From Lysobacter enzymogenes (GTDB taxonomy: Bacteria > Pseudomonadota > Gammaproteobacteria > Xanthomonadales > Xanthomonadaceae): 64,000 bases of DNA. Every line of letters starts with the position of its first letter. Positions within the stretch are counted from its first letter, which is position 1. This document shows positions 56,764 to 64,000 of the stretch, one piece after another. A program made the position numbers and the translations under genes. The DNA is taken from contig NZ_FNOG01000001.1 in assembly GCF_900106525.1 (NCBI RefSeq), positions 572,128 to 636,127 of the forward strand, in the 5' to 3' direction. The notes beneath the pieces were generated by a model. It worked only from the letters and a program-made list of their open reading frames with translations, was not told the DNA's origin and did no database searches.

Positions 56764-57308
56764 CGCGCCGGCCCGGGTGCGGGCGTGCGCGTCAGTTTGC
56801 GCAGCAACGCGCCGGCAATGCCGAGCGACAACGCCGGCAGCACCACCCAGCGCGCTTCCGACCACAGCACCTCCAGGCCGCGCAGGCTGAAGAAGCGCGC
56901 GCCGATCGGCGAGACTTCGATCGGCCGCCACGGCGCGAAGATGCGCGCGTCCGACCACGGCCAATACAGCGCCACGCCGAGGCCGCCGTCGGTGAGCGCG
57001 TCGAGCAGCGGGTGCGAGGCCGCGCACAGGAACAGCCACCACGCCGCGCGCCAGCGCGGCGCGCGCAGCCACGGCGCCGCGAGCGCGCCGAGCGCGGCCA
57101 AGGCGGCGGCGAAGGCGAAGGAATGGCTGGCGCCGCGGTGGCCGAAATCGTCGGCGTAGGCGATGCCGAGCTTGAACGCGACCACGTCGGCGTCGGGCAG
57201 CATCGCCGCGAGCGCGCCGGCGGCGAGCAGGCGCGGGGAAATGCGTTGGCGTCCCAGCGCCAGGCCCAGGGCCAGCGGGACTACGGCGTGGGTCATCACG
57301 GTCGGCAT
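56760..57308 (-). CDS. DUF457 (YdjM-like) membrane protein
   Basis: Inner-membrane protein of 182 residues, predicted metal-dependent hydrolase of the YdjM family. The putative metal residues are in MLPDADVVAFKLGI, HRGASHSFAFA and ASHPLLDALTDGGLG, all within or next to four membrane helices. The ATG at 57308 (MPTVMTHAVVPLALGLALG) is preferred over the longer open frame. YdjM proteins are related to membrane hydrolases, but none of this group has a proven substrate. Confidence 0.85.
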   Translation of the reverse strand: MPTVMTHAVVPLALGLALGRQRISPRLLAAGALAAMLPDADVVAFKLGIAYADDFGHRGASHSFAFAAALAALGALAAPWLRAPRWRAAWWLFLCAASHPLLDALTDGGLGVALYWPWSDARIFAPWRPIEVSPIGARFFSLRGLEVLWSEARWVVLPALSLGIAGALLRKLTRTPAPGPAR

Positions 57309-57366
57309 GCGGGCGGGTCCGGGAGCGGGCGCGGCGGGAAAGTCGGGGGAGCGTAGTCGCAGGCGC

Positions 57367-57750
57367 TCAGTCGTCGGCGCGGAACGCATCGCGCAGCCAG
57401 CGCAACTGCGGCCGCGCCGGGTCGCCGTCGGCTTCGACCACATCGAAGCGGCAGGCGCGTTCGGCATGCGCCGGATGCCGTTGCAGGAACGCCTGCGCGG
57501 CCAGCACCAGCTTGCGCCGCTTGCGCGCGTCCACCGAGGCCGCGCCGCCGCCGAAGCGGTCGTCGCGGCGGTAGCGCACTTCGACGAACACCAAGGTGTC
57601 GCCGTCGAGCATGACCAGGTCGAGTTCGCCGACGCGGAAGCCGGCGTTGCTGGCGAACTCGCGCAGGCCCTGCTCGCTCAAGTGTTCGCGCGCCGCGGCT
57701 TCGACCGCGGCGCCGCGTTCGCGCTTGCCGCGGTCAGCGGCGCGAGGCAT
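57367..57750 (-). CDS. yraN: UPF0102 family protein YraN
   Basis: Small nuclease-fold protein (127 residues) of the restriction-endonuclease-like superfamily, function unproven. The catalytic-type residues are in [11 protein letters not shown] and [11 protein letters not shown] (Glu, Asp, Glu), and the conserved basic [18 protein letters not shown] helix follows. The ATG at 57750 overlaps the end of lpoA, matching the rsmI-lpoA-yraN cluster of proteobacteria. Confidence 0.9.
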   Translation of the reverse strand: MPRAADRGKRERGAAVEAAAREHLSEQGLREFASNAGFRVGELDLVMLDGDTLVFVEVRYRRDDRFGGGAASVDARKRRKLVLAAQAFLQRHPAHAERACRFDVVEADGDPARPQLRWLRDAFRADD

Positions 57751-59122
57751 CCGCCAGCGGCACCGCGACGCCGCTGCTGAAGGTCGACCACGCCGGCGTG
57801 CGCAGCACGTTGCCGAAGCCGTCGATGCGCAGCACGCCGGTGGCGCCGGCGACGTACGCGTCGGAGCGGCCGGCCAGGCGTTCGAGGTAGGCGCTGAGCT
57901 GCCAGGCGTCGTAGCCGAAGGCGAACAGGCGCGCGGCCGGGCCGCGCGCGGTCGGCAGCTGCTGGGCGGTGCCCACTGCCGGCGGCAGGCCGCGGATGCC
58001 GCCGCTGATCCAGGACTCGGACGGGAAGGCGATGCCGTCGAGCACGCGGTCCTGCTCCGGCTTGCCGGTGCCCAGCAGCAACTGCGAAGTCGCCGCGCGC
58101 GGCTTGTCGGCCAGGCCGACCAGCGCCAGCTTCGGCACCAGGGTGCGGCCGACGCTGCCCTTGACCGCGAGGAAGACCGCATCGACGCCGCCTTCCTTGG
58201 CCACGAACGGGCCCAGGTCCGCGGTGCCTTCGCCGACGGTGTCGGTGACCACCGCGCCGCGCGCGGCCAGGCGTTGCTTCAGCGCGGCCACCGCGCGGCG
58301 CTGGCTGTCGTCGTCGCCGGCGATCGCCAGCACGCGCTTGGCCTTGCGCTCGGCCAGGTAGTCGGCGGCGGCGGTGCCTTCGTCCTCGGGCGTCAGCGAG
58401 AAGCTGACGTTGCCGCTGGGCGGGGTGGTGTTGCCGCGGTTGAGCGCCAGCACCGGCACCGGCAGCGCGCCCTTGCCGAACAGCGCGCTGACCTCGTCGC
58501 GGCCGAGCGGGCCGATCACGAAGTCGTTGCCCTCGGCGGCGGCCTTGTCGTAGGCCGACAGGGCGCCGGCGGGAGTGCCGGCGGTGTCGTAGAAATGCAC
58601 TTCCGGGCGGCGCCGGCTTTCGCCGTAGTAGGCGGCGAGCAGGCCGTCGCGCACCGAGGCGGCGGCGACCGCGGCCGGGCCGGTGCTCGGCAGCAGCACC
58701 GCCAGCTTCATCGGCGGGCGGTAACCGTCGGCCTCGGCCGGCGGGCGCTGGGCGGCGTGGAAGCTCCAGTCGGAGGTGCGGTCGAACGGGCGCGGCAGCG
58801 GCAGCCCGCGCTTCATCAGCGCGCGGCCGGCGAAGTTGTACAGCGGGTCGCCCTCGATCAGGGCGCTGGCTTCGCGGCTGAGGGTGGCGTCGTCGAGCTG
58901 GGCGAGCAGGCGTTCGATCTGCTGCTCGTTCTCGCTGCGTTCGGCGCCGCTGAGCGCGGCGTGGTTCTTCGCCAGGTGCTGGGCCTGGGCGACGATGGGA
59001 TTGGAGGCGGCGACGGTCGCGACCGGGCGGGTCTCGACGCTGGCGCAGCCGCCCAATAGCGCCGTGGCGGCCAAGGCGCAGAACATCCATGTAAAAGCGG
59101 GCCGGTTCTTGCTTCGATTCAT
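57734..59122 (-). CDS. lpoA: penicillin-binding protein activator LpoA
   Basis: Outer-membrane lipoprotein that activates the peptidoglycan synthase PBP1A. Lipobox LGGC is at residues 23-26. The C-terminal PBP1-like substrate-binding domain (about 135-455: [52 protein letters not shown]) is complete. The N-terminal TPR domain is reduced to about 110 residues, so the protein (462) is much shorter than E. coli LpoA (678). Divergent from rsmI, the standard neighbour. Confidence 0.9.
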   Translation of the reverse strand: MNRSKNRPAFTWMFCALAATALLGGCASVETRPVATVAASNPIVAQAQHLAKNHAALSGAERSENEQQIERLLAQLDDATLSREASALIEGDPLYNFAGRALMKRGLPLPRPFDRTSDWSFHAAQRPPAEADGYRPPMKLAVLLPSTGPAAVAAASVRDGLLAAYYGESRRRPEVHFYDTAGTPAGALSAYDKAAAEGNDFVIGPLGRDEVSALFGKGALPVPVLALNRGNTTPPSGNVSFSLTPEDEGTAAADYLAERKAKRVLAIAGDDDSQRRAVAALKQRLAARGAVVTDTVGEGTADLGPFVAKEGGVDAVFLAVKGSVGRTLVPKLALVGLADKPRAATSQLLLGTGKPEQDRVLDGIAFPSESWISGGIRGLPPAVGTAQQLPTARGPAARLFAFGYDAWQLSAYLERLAGRSDAYVAGATGVLRIDGFGNVLRTPAWSTFSSGVAVPLADASRR

Positions 59123-59338
59123 CGGCTTGCGTGCGCCGCGGGCGGCGTTCCTGTGGGACCGGGTAGGATTCTACCCGGCCCGGGCGACGCGAACGCGCCG
59201 CCGCGGCTGCCCGCGTTCAGCCCGCGCCCGCGGCCGGGCCCGTCCGGGGCTCGGTCCGGCCCCGCTCAGGCTGCGCCCCGGCCCGCTTTCCGCCGTCCGC
59301 TCCCGCGGCCCGCCCCGCTTCCCGAGATCCCGCTCCCG

Positions 59339-60166
59339 ATGCAAACCCCCGGCACCTTGCACATCGTCGCCACCCCGATCGGCAACCTCGGCGACCTCAC
59401 GCCGCGCGCGCTGGAGACCCTGCGCACGGTCGCGGCGATCTGCGCCGAAGACACCCGCCACACCCGCCAGTTGCTGTCCCACTTCGGCCTGGAGCGGCCG
59501 CTGCTGGCGCTGCACCAGCACAACGAGGAGCAGCAGGCGGCGCAGTTGGTGGCGCGGTTGCAGAGCGGCGATTCGCTGGCGTTGGTGTCGGATGCGGGCA
59601 CGCCGTTGGTCAGCGATCCGGGCTATCGCTTGGTCCGCGCCGCGCGCGCGGCCGGAATCAAGGTCTCGCCGGTGCCCGGCGCGTGCGCGGCGATCGCTGC
59701 GCTCAGCGTGGCCGGCGTGGCGTCGGACCGTTTCGCTTTCGAAGGCTTCCTGCCGGCCAAGGCCAGCGCCCGCCGCGAGCGCCTGGTCCGGCTCGCGGCC
59801 GAGCCGCGCACGTTGTTGTTCTACGAATCGGCGCACCGGATCGAGGAAACCCTCGACGATATGGCTGCCGCGTTCGGCGGCGCGCGCGGCGCGGTGCTGG
59901 CGCGCGAGCTGACCAAATTGTTCGAGACCGTGCTCGACGGCGCGCTCGACGCGCTGGCGGCGCAGGTCAAGGCCGATCCCAACCAGCGCAAGGGCGAGTT
60001 CGTGCTGATCGTGGAAGGCGCCGGCGAAGACGCCGACGCCAAGGTGATCGAAGGCAAGCGCCTGTACGCCAAGCTCAGCGAACACCTGCCGCCGTCGACC
60101 GCGGCCAAGCTCGCCGCCGAGCTCAGCGGGGCGCCGCGCAAGGCCTTGTACGGCGGCGGTGAGTAA
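59339..60166 (+). CDS. rsmI: 16S rRNA 2'-O-methyltransferase RsmI
   Basis: Methylates the 2'-OH of C1402 in 16S rRNA with SAM. 275 residues from the ATG at 59339 (MQTPGTLHIVATPIGNLGDL); upstream open frame is not coding. TP-methylase family motifs are TPIGNLGDLTPRALETL, AEDTRHTRQLLSHF, LVSDAGTPLVSDPG and FYESAHRIEETLDD. It is divergent from lpoA, as in E. coli. Confidence 0.96.
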   Translation: MQTPGTLHIVATPIGNLGDLTPRALETLRTVAAICAEDTRHTRQLLSHFGLERPLLALHQHNEEQQAAQLVARLQSGDSLALVSDAGTPLVSDPGYRLVRAARAAGIKVSPVPGACAAIAALSVAGVASDRFAFEGFLPAKASARRERLVRLAAEPRTLLFYESAHRIEETLDDMAAAFGGARGAVLARELTKLFETVLDGALDALAAQVKADPNQRKGEFVLIVEGAGEDADAKVIEGKRLYAKLSEHLPPSTAAKLAAELSGAPRKALYGGGE

Positions 60167-60171
60167 GCCGC

Positions 60172-60510
60172 TCAGGGTTTGCGCAGCGCGCGCATCGCCT
60201 CGGCCAGCGGCCGCAGCAGTTCCGGCGCGGCCAACACCTGGAAGTTCCAGATGTCGTCGCTGAGCAACAGCGCCAGGCCGTGCACGCGCAATACGGTTTC
60301 GCCGCCGTCCAGGCCCAGGTTCTGCTCGAGCACGAATTCGCCCGAGCCGCCGATGGCTTCGAGCCCGGGCCAGAAGCCGGCGCGCAGTTCGGTTTCGCTC
60401 CAGTCGGGCAGGTAATCGGCGAGGTCGTGCGCGTCGAGCAGGCCGTGCCGGCGCTGCATGCCGCGCGGATACAGCGGGAACTGGTCCTCGGGATCGATGG
60501 GGTCGTTCAT
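60172..60510 (-). CDS. hypothetical protein
   Basis: I do not recognise this 112-residue protein. It is acidic and soluble, beginning MNDPIDPEDQFPLYPRGMQR, with LPDWSETELRAGFWPGLEAI in the middle and a helical end (LLRPLAEAMRALRKP). No signal peptide or membrane segment. It is convergent with rsmI, 6 bp away, and divergent from rnpB. Confidence 0.65.
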   Translation of the reverse strand: MNDPIDPEDQFPLYPRGMQRRHGLLDAHDLADYLPDWSETELRAGFWPGLEAIGGSGEFVLEQNLGLDGGETVLRVHGLALLLSDDIWNFQVLAAPELLRPLAEAMRALRKP

Positions 60511-60582
60511 AGCGGGCTCGCGGCGCTGGGTGCGTTCACTTTAGCGCTGCGGCGCCGGCGCGCTCGTGCGACAATGCGCGCC

Positions 60583-60944
<362 letters not shown>

Positions 60945-61002
60945 GGCTTTTTTTGGCGGTTCGCCAAAAAAAGCCCCCAAAGTTTGCGGAGCAAACTTTG
61001 GG
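60945..61002 (+). terminator. rnpB terminator hairpins
   Basis: Two adjacent perfect hairpins: 60945-60958 with 60962-60975 (14 bp, containing seven T on one arm and seven A on the other, loop gtt), and 60976-60987 with 60991-61002 (12 bp, cccaaagtttgc, loop gga). The first T-run directly follows the P1 helix and can end the rnpB transcript. Confidence 0.75.
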
Positions 61003-61029
61003 CCCCGGCTCCTCTATCTCCAAAACCCC

Positions 61030-61203
61030 GCCCCTGTCGGGGCGCCCCCTTTACTAAAGGGGGCTGCTCGTGGGGTGGGTGCGTTTGGGTGAAGCCCTCA
61101 ATTCTTCCGCTCTAGAGCCCCTCTCCCGCTTGCGGGGTGAGGGGCTGCGCTTGCGAGCCATCGGCTCGCGCAGCACCGAACGCCCGAACGCTCTGCGTTC
61201 GGG
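61030..61203. repeat. series of three- and four-base-loop palindromes
   Basis: Four hairpins: gcccc-tgtc-ggggc (61030-61043), gcccccttt-act-aaagggggc (61044-61064), gcgagcc-atc-ggctcgc (61153-61169) and cccgaacgc-tct-gcgttcggg (61183-61203). The last has the same arm length and loop size as one inside purL. They fill the gap between rnpB and the SnoaL-like gene; no gene is seen. Confidence 0.7.
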
Positions 61204-61235
61204 CCGGGGTGCGGGTTGGGGTGAGGGCGTGCGGG

Positions 61236-61820
61236 CTACTTCGCCGCGCCGATCTGCTTCATGAAAGCCTGGTTGTCCCAGTACAACCACTCCTCGACCA
61301 TCACCCCGTTTTCCCAGCGCCCGAAGGTGGCCATGTCGAGCTTGAACGGCTGGTTGGTCGGCGCCAGCGTGGTGCCGTCGGGCAGCGGCATGGGCTGGGT
61401 GAAGGTGCCTTCCATGATTCCGGTCACCGCGGTGAGGTTGCCCTGCGCGACTTTCACCGGGTGCACCTTGATCCGGGTGTCGGGCGCGAACACGAACTGC
61501 GGTTTGAGCCGCTCCAGGTGCGCCTCCAGGCCGGTCGTGGTGCTGCCGTCGGGGTAGTGGACCAGGATGTTCGGGGCGTGGCTGCGGTGGAAGTGGTCCC
61601 ACTGCTGGCCGCTGTAGTGGACGAAGTCGAGCTCGTCGAAGGTCTGCAGGTTGCGGTCTTGCTGGGTCTGCTCGGCCTGCAGGCGCTTGAGCACGGCGGC
61701 GTCGGCGCGGGCCGCGGTCAGCGGCGGCGGGGAGGACTCCTGGCGCGCGCATCCGGCGAGGGCTGCGGCGAGCAGCAGGGCCAGGGGCAGGGCGGTGCGG
61801 AACGGGGGCGGGGCGTGCAT
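61236..61820 (-). CDS. SnoaL-like (NTF2 fold) lipoprotein
   Basis: Lipoprotein of 194 residues from the ATG at 61820; the lipobox is LAGC near residue 24. The mature part is a single SnoaL/NTF2-like domain (about 60-190): FVHYSGQQWDHFHRSHAPNI, VHYPDGSTTTGLEAHLERLK and NGVMVEEWLYWDNQAFMKQI. Members of this fold include ester cyclases and binding proteins; no catalytic set can be assigned here. It is divergent from mraZ. Confidence 0.8.
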   Translation of the reverse strand: MHAPPPFRTALPLALLLAAALAGCARQESSPPPLTAARADAAVLKRLQAEQTQQDRNLQTFDELDFVHYSGQQWDHFHRSHAPNILVHYPDGSTTTGLEAHLERLKPQFVFAPDTRIKVHPVKVAQGNLTAVTGIMEGTFTQPMPLPDGTTLAPTNQPFKLDMATFGRWENGVMVEEWLYWDNQAFMKQIGAAK

Positions 61821-62158
61821 TGTGGATAACTCCGGGACAAGTCGCCGCCACGCTAGAGCCCGGCACGTCAAATGAATGTCTAGCGCACCCTACGCCGCCG
61901 AATTGGACGCAGCGCGTCCAGGCCGATAGCCAGCGGCAATCATCCTTTGCATTCCGATGCTTAGCGGCGATTCGCGCAAATCCACCGAAACTCAGCTTGG
62001 TGAAGAAAATGTGACGTCGCTCGCGCAAGGGTCACTTTGTGACGCTATGAGTCTCAAAACCTGAGACGAAACAACGCTTAGTGGATAAGTCTTGAATAAG
62101 ACTCTCAAGTTCGTCGCAAGCCATTGATGCGCCTAGCGAAATTCAGTCCGGAAAGTTG
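61821..62158. other. AT-richer region upstream of mraZ
   Basis: This stretch is markedly lower in GC than the rest of the window (for example 62030-62110). It contains gagtctc and tgagacg-type inverted motifs (about 62049-62071) and agtcttgaataagactct (62086-62103), a short hairpin with arms agtctt and aagact. It contains no gene. It lies just ahead of the mraZ promoter. Confidence 0.5.
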
Positions 62159-62186
62159 TTGACAACCCGTTGCGCCCTGATAATGT
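62159..62186 (+). promoter_or_regulatory. mraZ (division cluster) promoter
   Basis: A consensus -35 box TTGACA (62159-62164) is followed after 16 bp by TAATGT (62181-62186), within the extended tgataatgtg context. It lies about 110 bp before mraZ and directly ahead of the MraZ operator. Confidence 0.75.
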
Positions 62187-62220
62187 GGGCATCCGAGGGA
62201 AAACCAGGGTTTTTGTGGTT
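62186..62220 (+). promoter_or_regulatory. MraZ operator (TGGGN repeats)
   Basis: Direct repeats tgggc (62186), aggga (62196), agggt (62206) and a weak tggtt (62216) recur every 10 bp, as in the known MraZ target of TGGGN boxes separated by 5 bp. They overlap the end of the -10 box and the expected transcription start, which fits autorepression. Confidence 0.75.
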
Positions 62221-62299
62221 TTCGGAGGCCAGTCGTCCCGGTAGGGTCGAATGAACGAGGCGACCCGTCCGGTAGAGACGGGAGCCCACAAGGTGCGCA

Positions 62300-62746
62300 A
62301 TGTTCCAGGGCGAAACCGCCATCACGATCGACGACAAGGGCCGGCTGGCGGTGCCCACCGCCTACCGCGAGCTCGTCGCGCGCGAATGCGACAACCGCCT
62401 GGTCATCACCTACAACCCGTTCGAGTCCGGCTCCCTCTATCTGTATCCGCTGTCGATCTGGGAGCGCGTGCGCGAGCAGGTCAACAAGCTGCCCAAGGCC
62501 AAGGCGGTCAACCGCACCATGCAGCTCAAGCTGGTCGGCGCCGCTGCGTTCGTCGAACTCGACGGCAACGGCCGCATCACCGTGCCGCCCAGCCACCGCG
62601 CCGCGGTCGGCATCGAAAAGAAAGCGGTGCTGCTGGGCATGGGCGACAAATTCGAACTTTGGAGCGAGCAGGCGCATCACGCGCAGATCCGTCAGACCAT
62701 CAGCGACGACGATCTGAGCGACGAGCTGCTCGACCTGCAGCTATGA
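62300..62746 (+). CDS. mraZ: transcriptional regulator MraZ
   Basis: Ring-forming DNA-binding protein that represses the division and cell wall cluster, including itself. 148 residues with two AbrB-like half domains: [20 protein letters not shown] at the N terminus and [20 protein letters not shown] in the middle. An aaggtg sequence precedes the ATG. Its stop overlaps the rsmH start, and its operator is seen directly upstream. Confidence 0.97.
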   Translation: MFQGETAITIDDKGRLAVPTAYRELVARECDNRLVITYNPFESGSLYLYPLSIWERVREQVNKLPKAKAVNRTMQLKLVGAAAFVELDGNGRITVPPSHRAAVGIEKKAVLLGMGDKFELWSEQAHHAQIRQTISDDDLSDELLDLQL

Positions 62747-63699
62747 CGGACGGTGGCATGGAACGCATGCACGCGCGGTCCGGCCACCTTCCCGTGATGT
62801 ACCGACAGGTGCTCGACGGCCTGCGGGTGCACGGGAACGGAGCCTATCTGGACGGTACGTTCGGCCGCGGCGGGCATGCCCGCGGCGTGCTTTCGCAATT
62901 GCAGGCCGGAGGACGCTTGCTGGTGATGGACAAGGACCCCGAGGCGATCGCCGTGGCCGAACGCGAGTTCGGCGCCGATCCGCGCGTGTCCATCTATCGC
63001 GGCAGCTTCGCCGAACTCGCCCAGTGGGACGCCACCGCCGCCGGCCTCGACGGCGTGCTGTTCGACCTGGGCGTGTCCTCGCCGCAGTTGGACGTGGCCG
63101 AGCGCGGTTTCAGCTTCGGCAAGGACGGCCCGCTGGACATGCGCATGGACCCCGACAGCGGCGTCAGCGCGGCGCAGTGGCTCAACACCGCCGCCGAGAA
63201 GGACATCGCCGACGTGCTGTGGACTTATGGCGAAGAGCGCCAGAGCCGGCGCATCGCGCGCGCGATCCTGGCCCGCCGCGCCGCCGCGCCGCTGGCGCGC
63301 ACCGCCGAGCTGGCCGAGCTGATCGCCCAGGCGGTGCCGCGCGGCGACCAGAAGATCCACCCGGCCACGCGCAGCTTCCAGGCCATCCGCATCTTCATCA
63401 ACCGCGAACTGGCCGACCTGGAAACCGGGCTCGACGCCGCGATGGCGCGGCTCAAGCCGGGCGGCCGGCTGGCGGTGATCAGCTTCCATTCGCTGGAAGA
63501 CCGCATCGTCAAGCAGTTCATCGTCCGCCATTCCAAGGCGCCGCCGAGCAACCGCCGGCTGCCGGTCGAGATCGCGTTCACTCCGACCCTGCTGGCTATC
63601 GACGGCGCGCAGAAGGCCGACGAGGACGAGCTCGCCGGCAACCCGCGCGCGCGCAGCGCGGTGCTGCGCGTGGCGCAGAAGCTGGAGGCGTCGGCATGA
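62743..63699 (+). CDS. rsmH: 16S rRNA m4C1402 methyltransferase RsmH
   Basis: N4-methylates C1402 in 16S rRNA, the same nucleotide that RsmI 2'-O-methylates. About 318 residues: [13 protein letters not shown] at the N terminus, the SAM motif [30 protein letters not shown], the [19 protein letters not shown] segment and the C-terminal [15 protein letters not shown]. The ATG at 62743 overlaps the mraZ stop; ATGs at 62758 and 62767 are alternatives. Both enzymes of this nucleotide are thus encoded within 4 kb here. Confidence 0.96.
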   Translation: MTDGGMERMHARSGHLPVMYRQVLDGLRVHGNGAYLDGTFGRGGHARGVLSQLQAGGRLLVMDKDPEAIAVAEREFGADPRVSIYRGSFAELAQWDATAAGLDGVLFDLGVSSPQLDVAERGFSFGKDGPLDMRMDPDSGVSAAQWLNTAAEKDIADVLWTYGEERQSRRIARAILARRAAAPLARTAELAELIAQAVPRGDQKIHPATRSFQAIRIFINRELADLETGLDAAMARLKPGGRLAVISFHSLEDRIVKQFIVRHSKAPPSNRRLPVEIAFTPTLLAIDGAQKADEDELAGNPRARSAVLRVAQKLEASA

Positions 63700-63959
63700 T
63701 GCGCCTGCTGCTGGTCCTGCTGATCGTGGCCAACGTCGTCTCGGCGCTGCTGGTGGTGTTCGCCCGCCACGAGCACCGGCAGTTGTTCGTGCAGCTCAAC
63801 AAGCTGCAGCGCCAGCGCGACGAGCTCAACATCGAATTCGGCCGGTTGCAGCTGGAGCAGGCGACCTGGGCGGAGAGCAACCGCATCGACCAGGTGGCGC
63901 GCGAGCGCATCGGGATGAAGTTTCCCGAGGGCGGCGAAACCGTGGTGATCCGTCCATGA
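63696..63959 (+). CDS. ftsL: cell division protein FtsL
   Basis: Small bitopic divisome protein of 87 residues. One N-terminal helix ([20 protein letters not shown]) is followed by a periplasmic leucine-zipper coiled coil ([19 protein letters not shown]) that pairs with FtsB, and the ending [18 protein letters not shown] is typical. The ATG overlaps the rsmH stop, with gctggagg upstream; its own stop overlaps ftsI. Confidence 0.93.
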   Translation: MMRLLLVLLIVANVVSALLVVFARHEHRQLFVQLNKLQRQRDELNIEFGRLQLEQATWAESNRIDQVARERIGMKFPEGGETVVIRP

Positions 63960-64000
63960 ACGTGCGCAAGAACCGCAACGGCAACAACGGCCGCAGCGGC
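63956..64000 (+). CDS. ftsI: peptidoglycan transpeptidase FtsI, 5' end
   Basis: Only the first 15 codons ([15 protein letters not shown]) are in the window. The ATG overlaps the ftsL stop. The basic, Asn-rich cytoplasmic start and the position after ftsL fit FtsI (PBP3), the septal transpeptidase; the identification rests on gene order. Confidence 0.75.
   Translation, partial: MNVRKNRNGNNGRSG

Overview
The window is a GC-rich chromosomal segment of a gammaproteobacterium, most likely a Lysobacter-like member of the Xanthomonadaceae. The main reasons are: a complete type II secretion operon in the Xanthomonas order (gspE-F-G-H-I-J-K-L-M-N-D); the pepA-holC-valS cluster divergent from lptFG; the glyA-nrdR-ribD-ribE-ribB-ribH-nusB-thiL riboflavin block; and the mraZ-rsmH-ftsL-ftsI start of the division cluster. 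Intergenic DNA is full of the palindromic repeats usual in this group. The genus is an inference, because no rRNA or other taxonomic marker is present. No tRNA, CRISPR array, insertion sequence or prophage was found.

Layout. 1-6153 (minus strand): a DUF2785 secreted protein and the pepA-holC-valS cluster. 6442-11446 (plus, except the RDD gene): lptF-lptG, an RDD membrane protein, xerD and a DsbC-like lipoprotein. 11751-16328: purL, carrying an in-frame insertion made of DNA palindromes, then an unknown gene. 16623-28096: the type II secretion operon, closed by a strong terminator. 28640-33791: two family 2 glycosyltransferases, a frameshifted Tat-signal metallo-beta-lactamase-fold gene, two tandem DUF1444 paralogues and a small unknown gene. 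33805-38916 (minus): pyrF, map, ettA and lpxO, separated by three repeat arrays. 39223-52414 (plus): glyA, a TonB-domain protein, nrdR, three tandem paralogous secreted proteins of unknown function, ribD, two unrelated genes, an FMN riboswitch, ribE-ribB-ribH, nusB and thiL. 52586-55352: two tandem lipoproteins with long glycine-rich blocks. 55375-59122 (minus): a GlcD-like oxidase, a DUF457 membrane protein, yraN and lpoA. 59339-64000: rsmI, the RNase P RNA, a SnoaL-like lipoprotein, and mraZ-rsmH-ftsL-ftsI (cut by the window edge) behind a clear promoter and MraZ operator.

How the genes work together. Envelope functions dominate: LPS transport (LptFG), lipid A hydroxylation (LpxO), type II secretion, murein synthase activation (LpoA), division (FtsL, FtsI) and several unknown exported or lipid-anchored proteins. 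The riboflavin genes are led by an RFN element followed by a terminator-like hairpin and a 22-codon leader ORF that overlaps the ribE start. The best candidates for undescribed biology are the twin glycine-rich lipoproteins, the three-paralogue secreted array in the rib region (one member starts within a 15-nt start-codon repeat), and a class of short palindromes that occurs between genes and also inside coding frames (purL, gspH, the TonB-domain gene).
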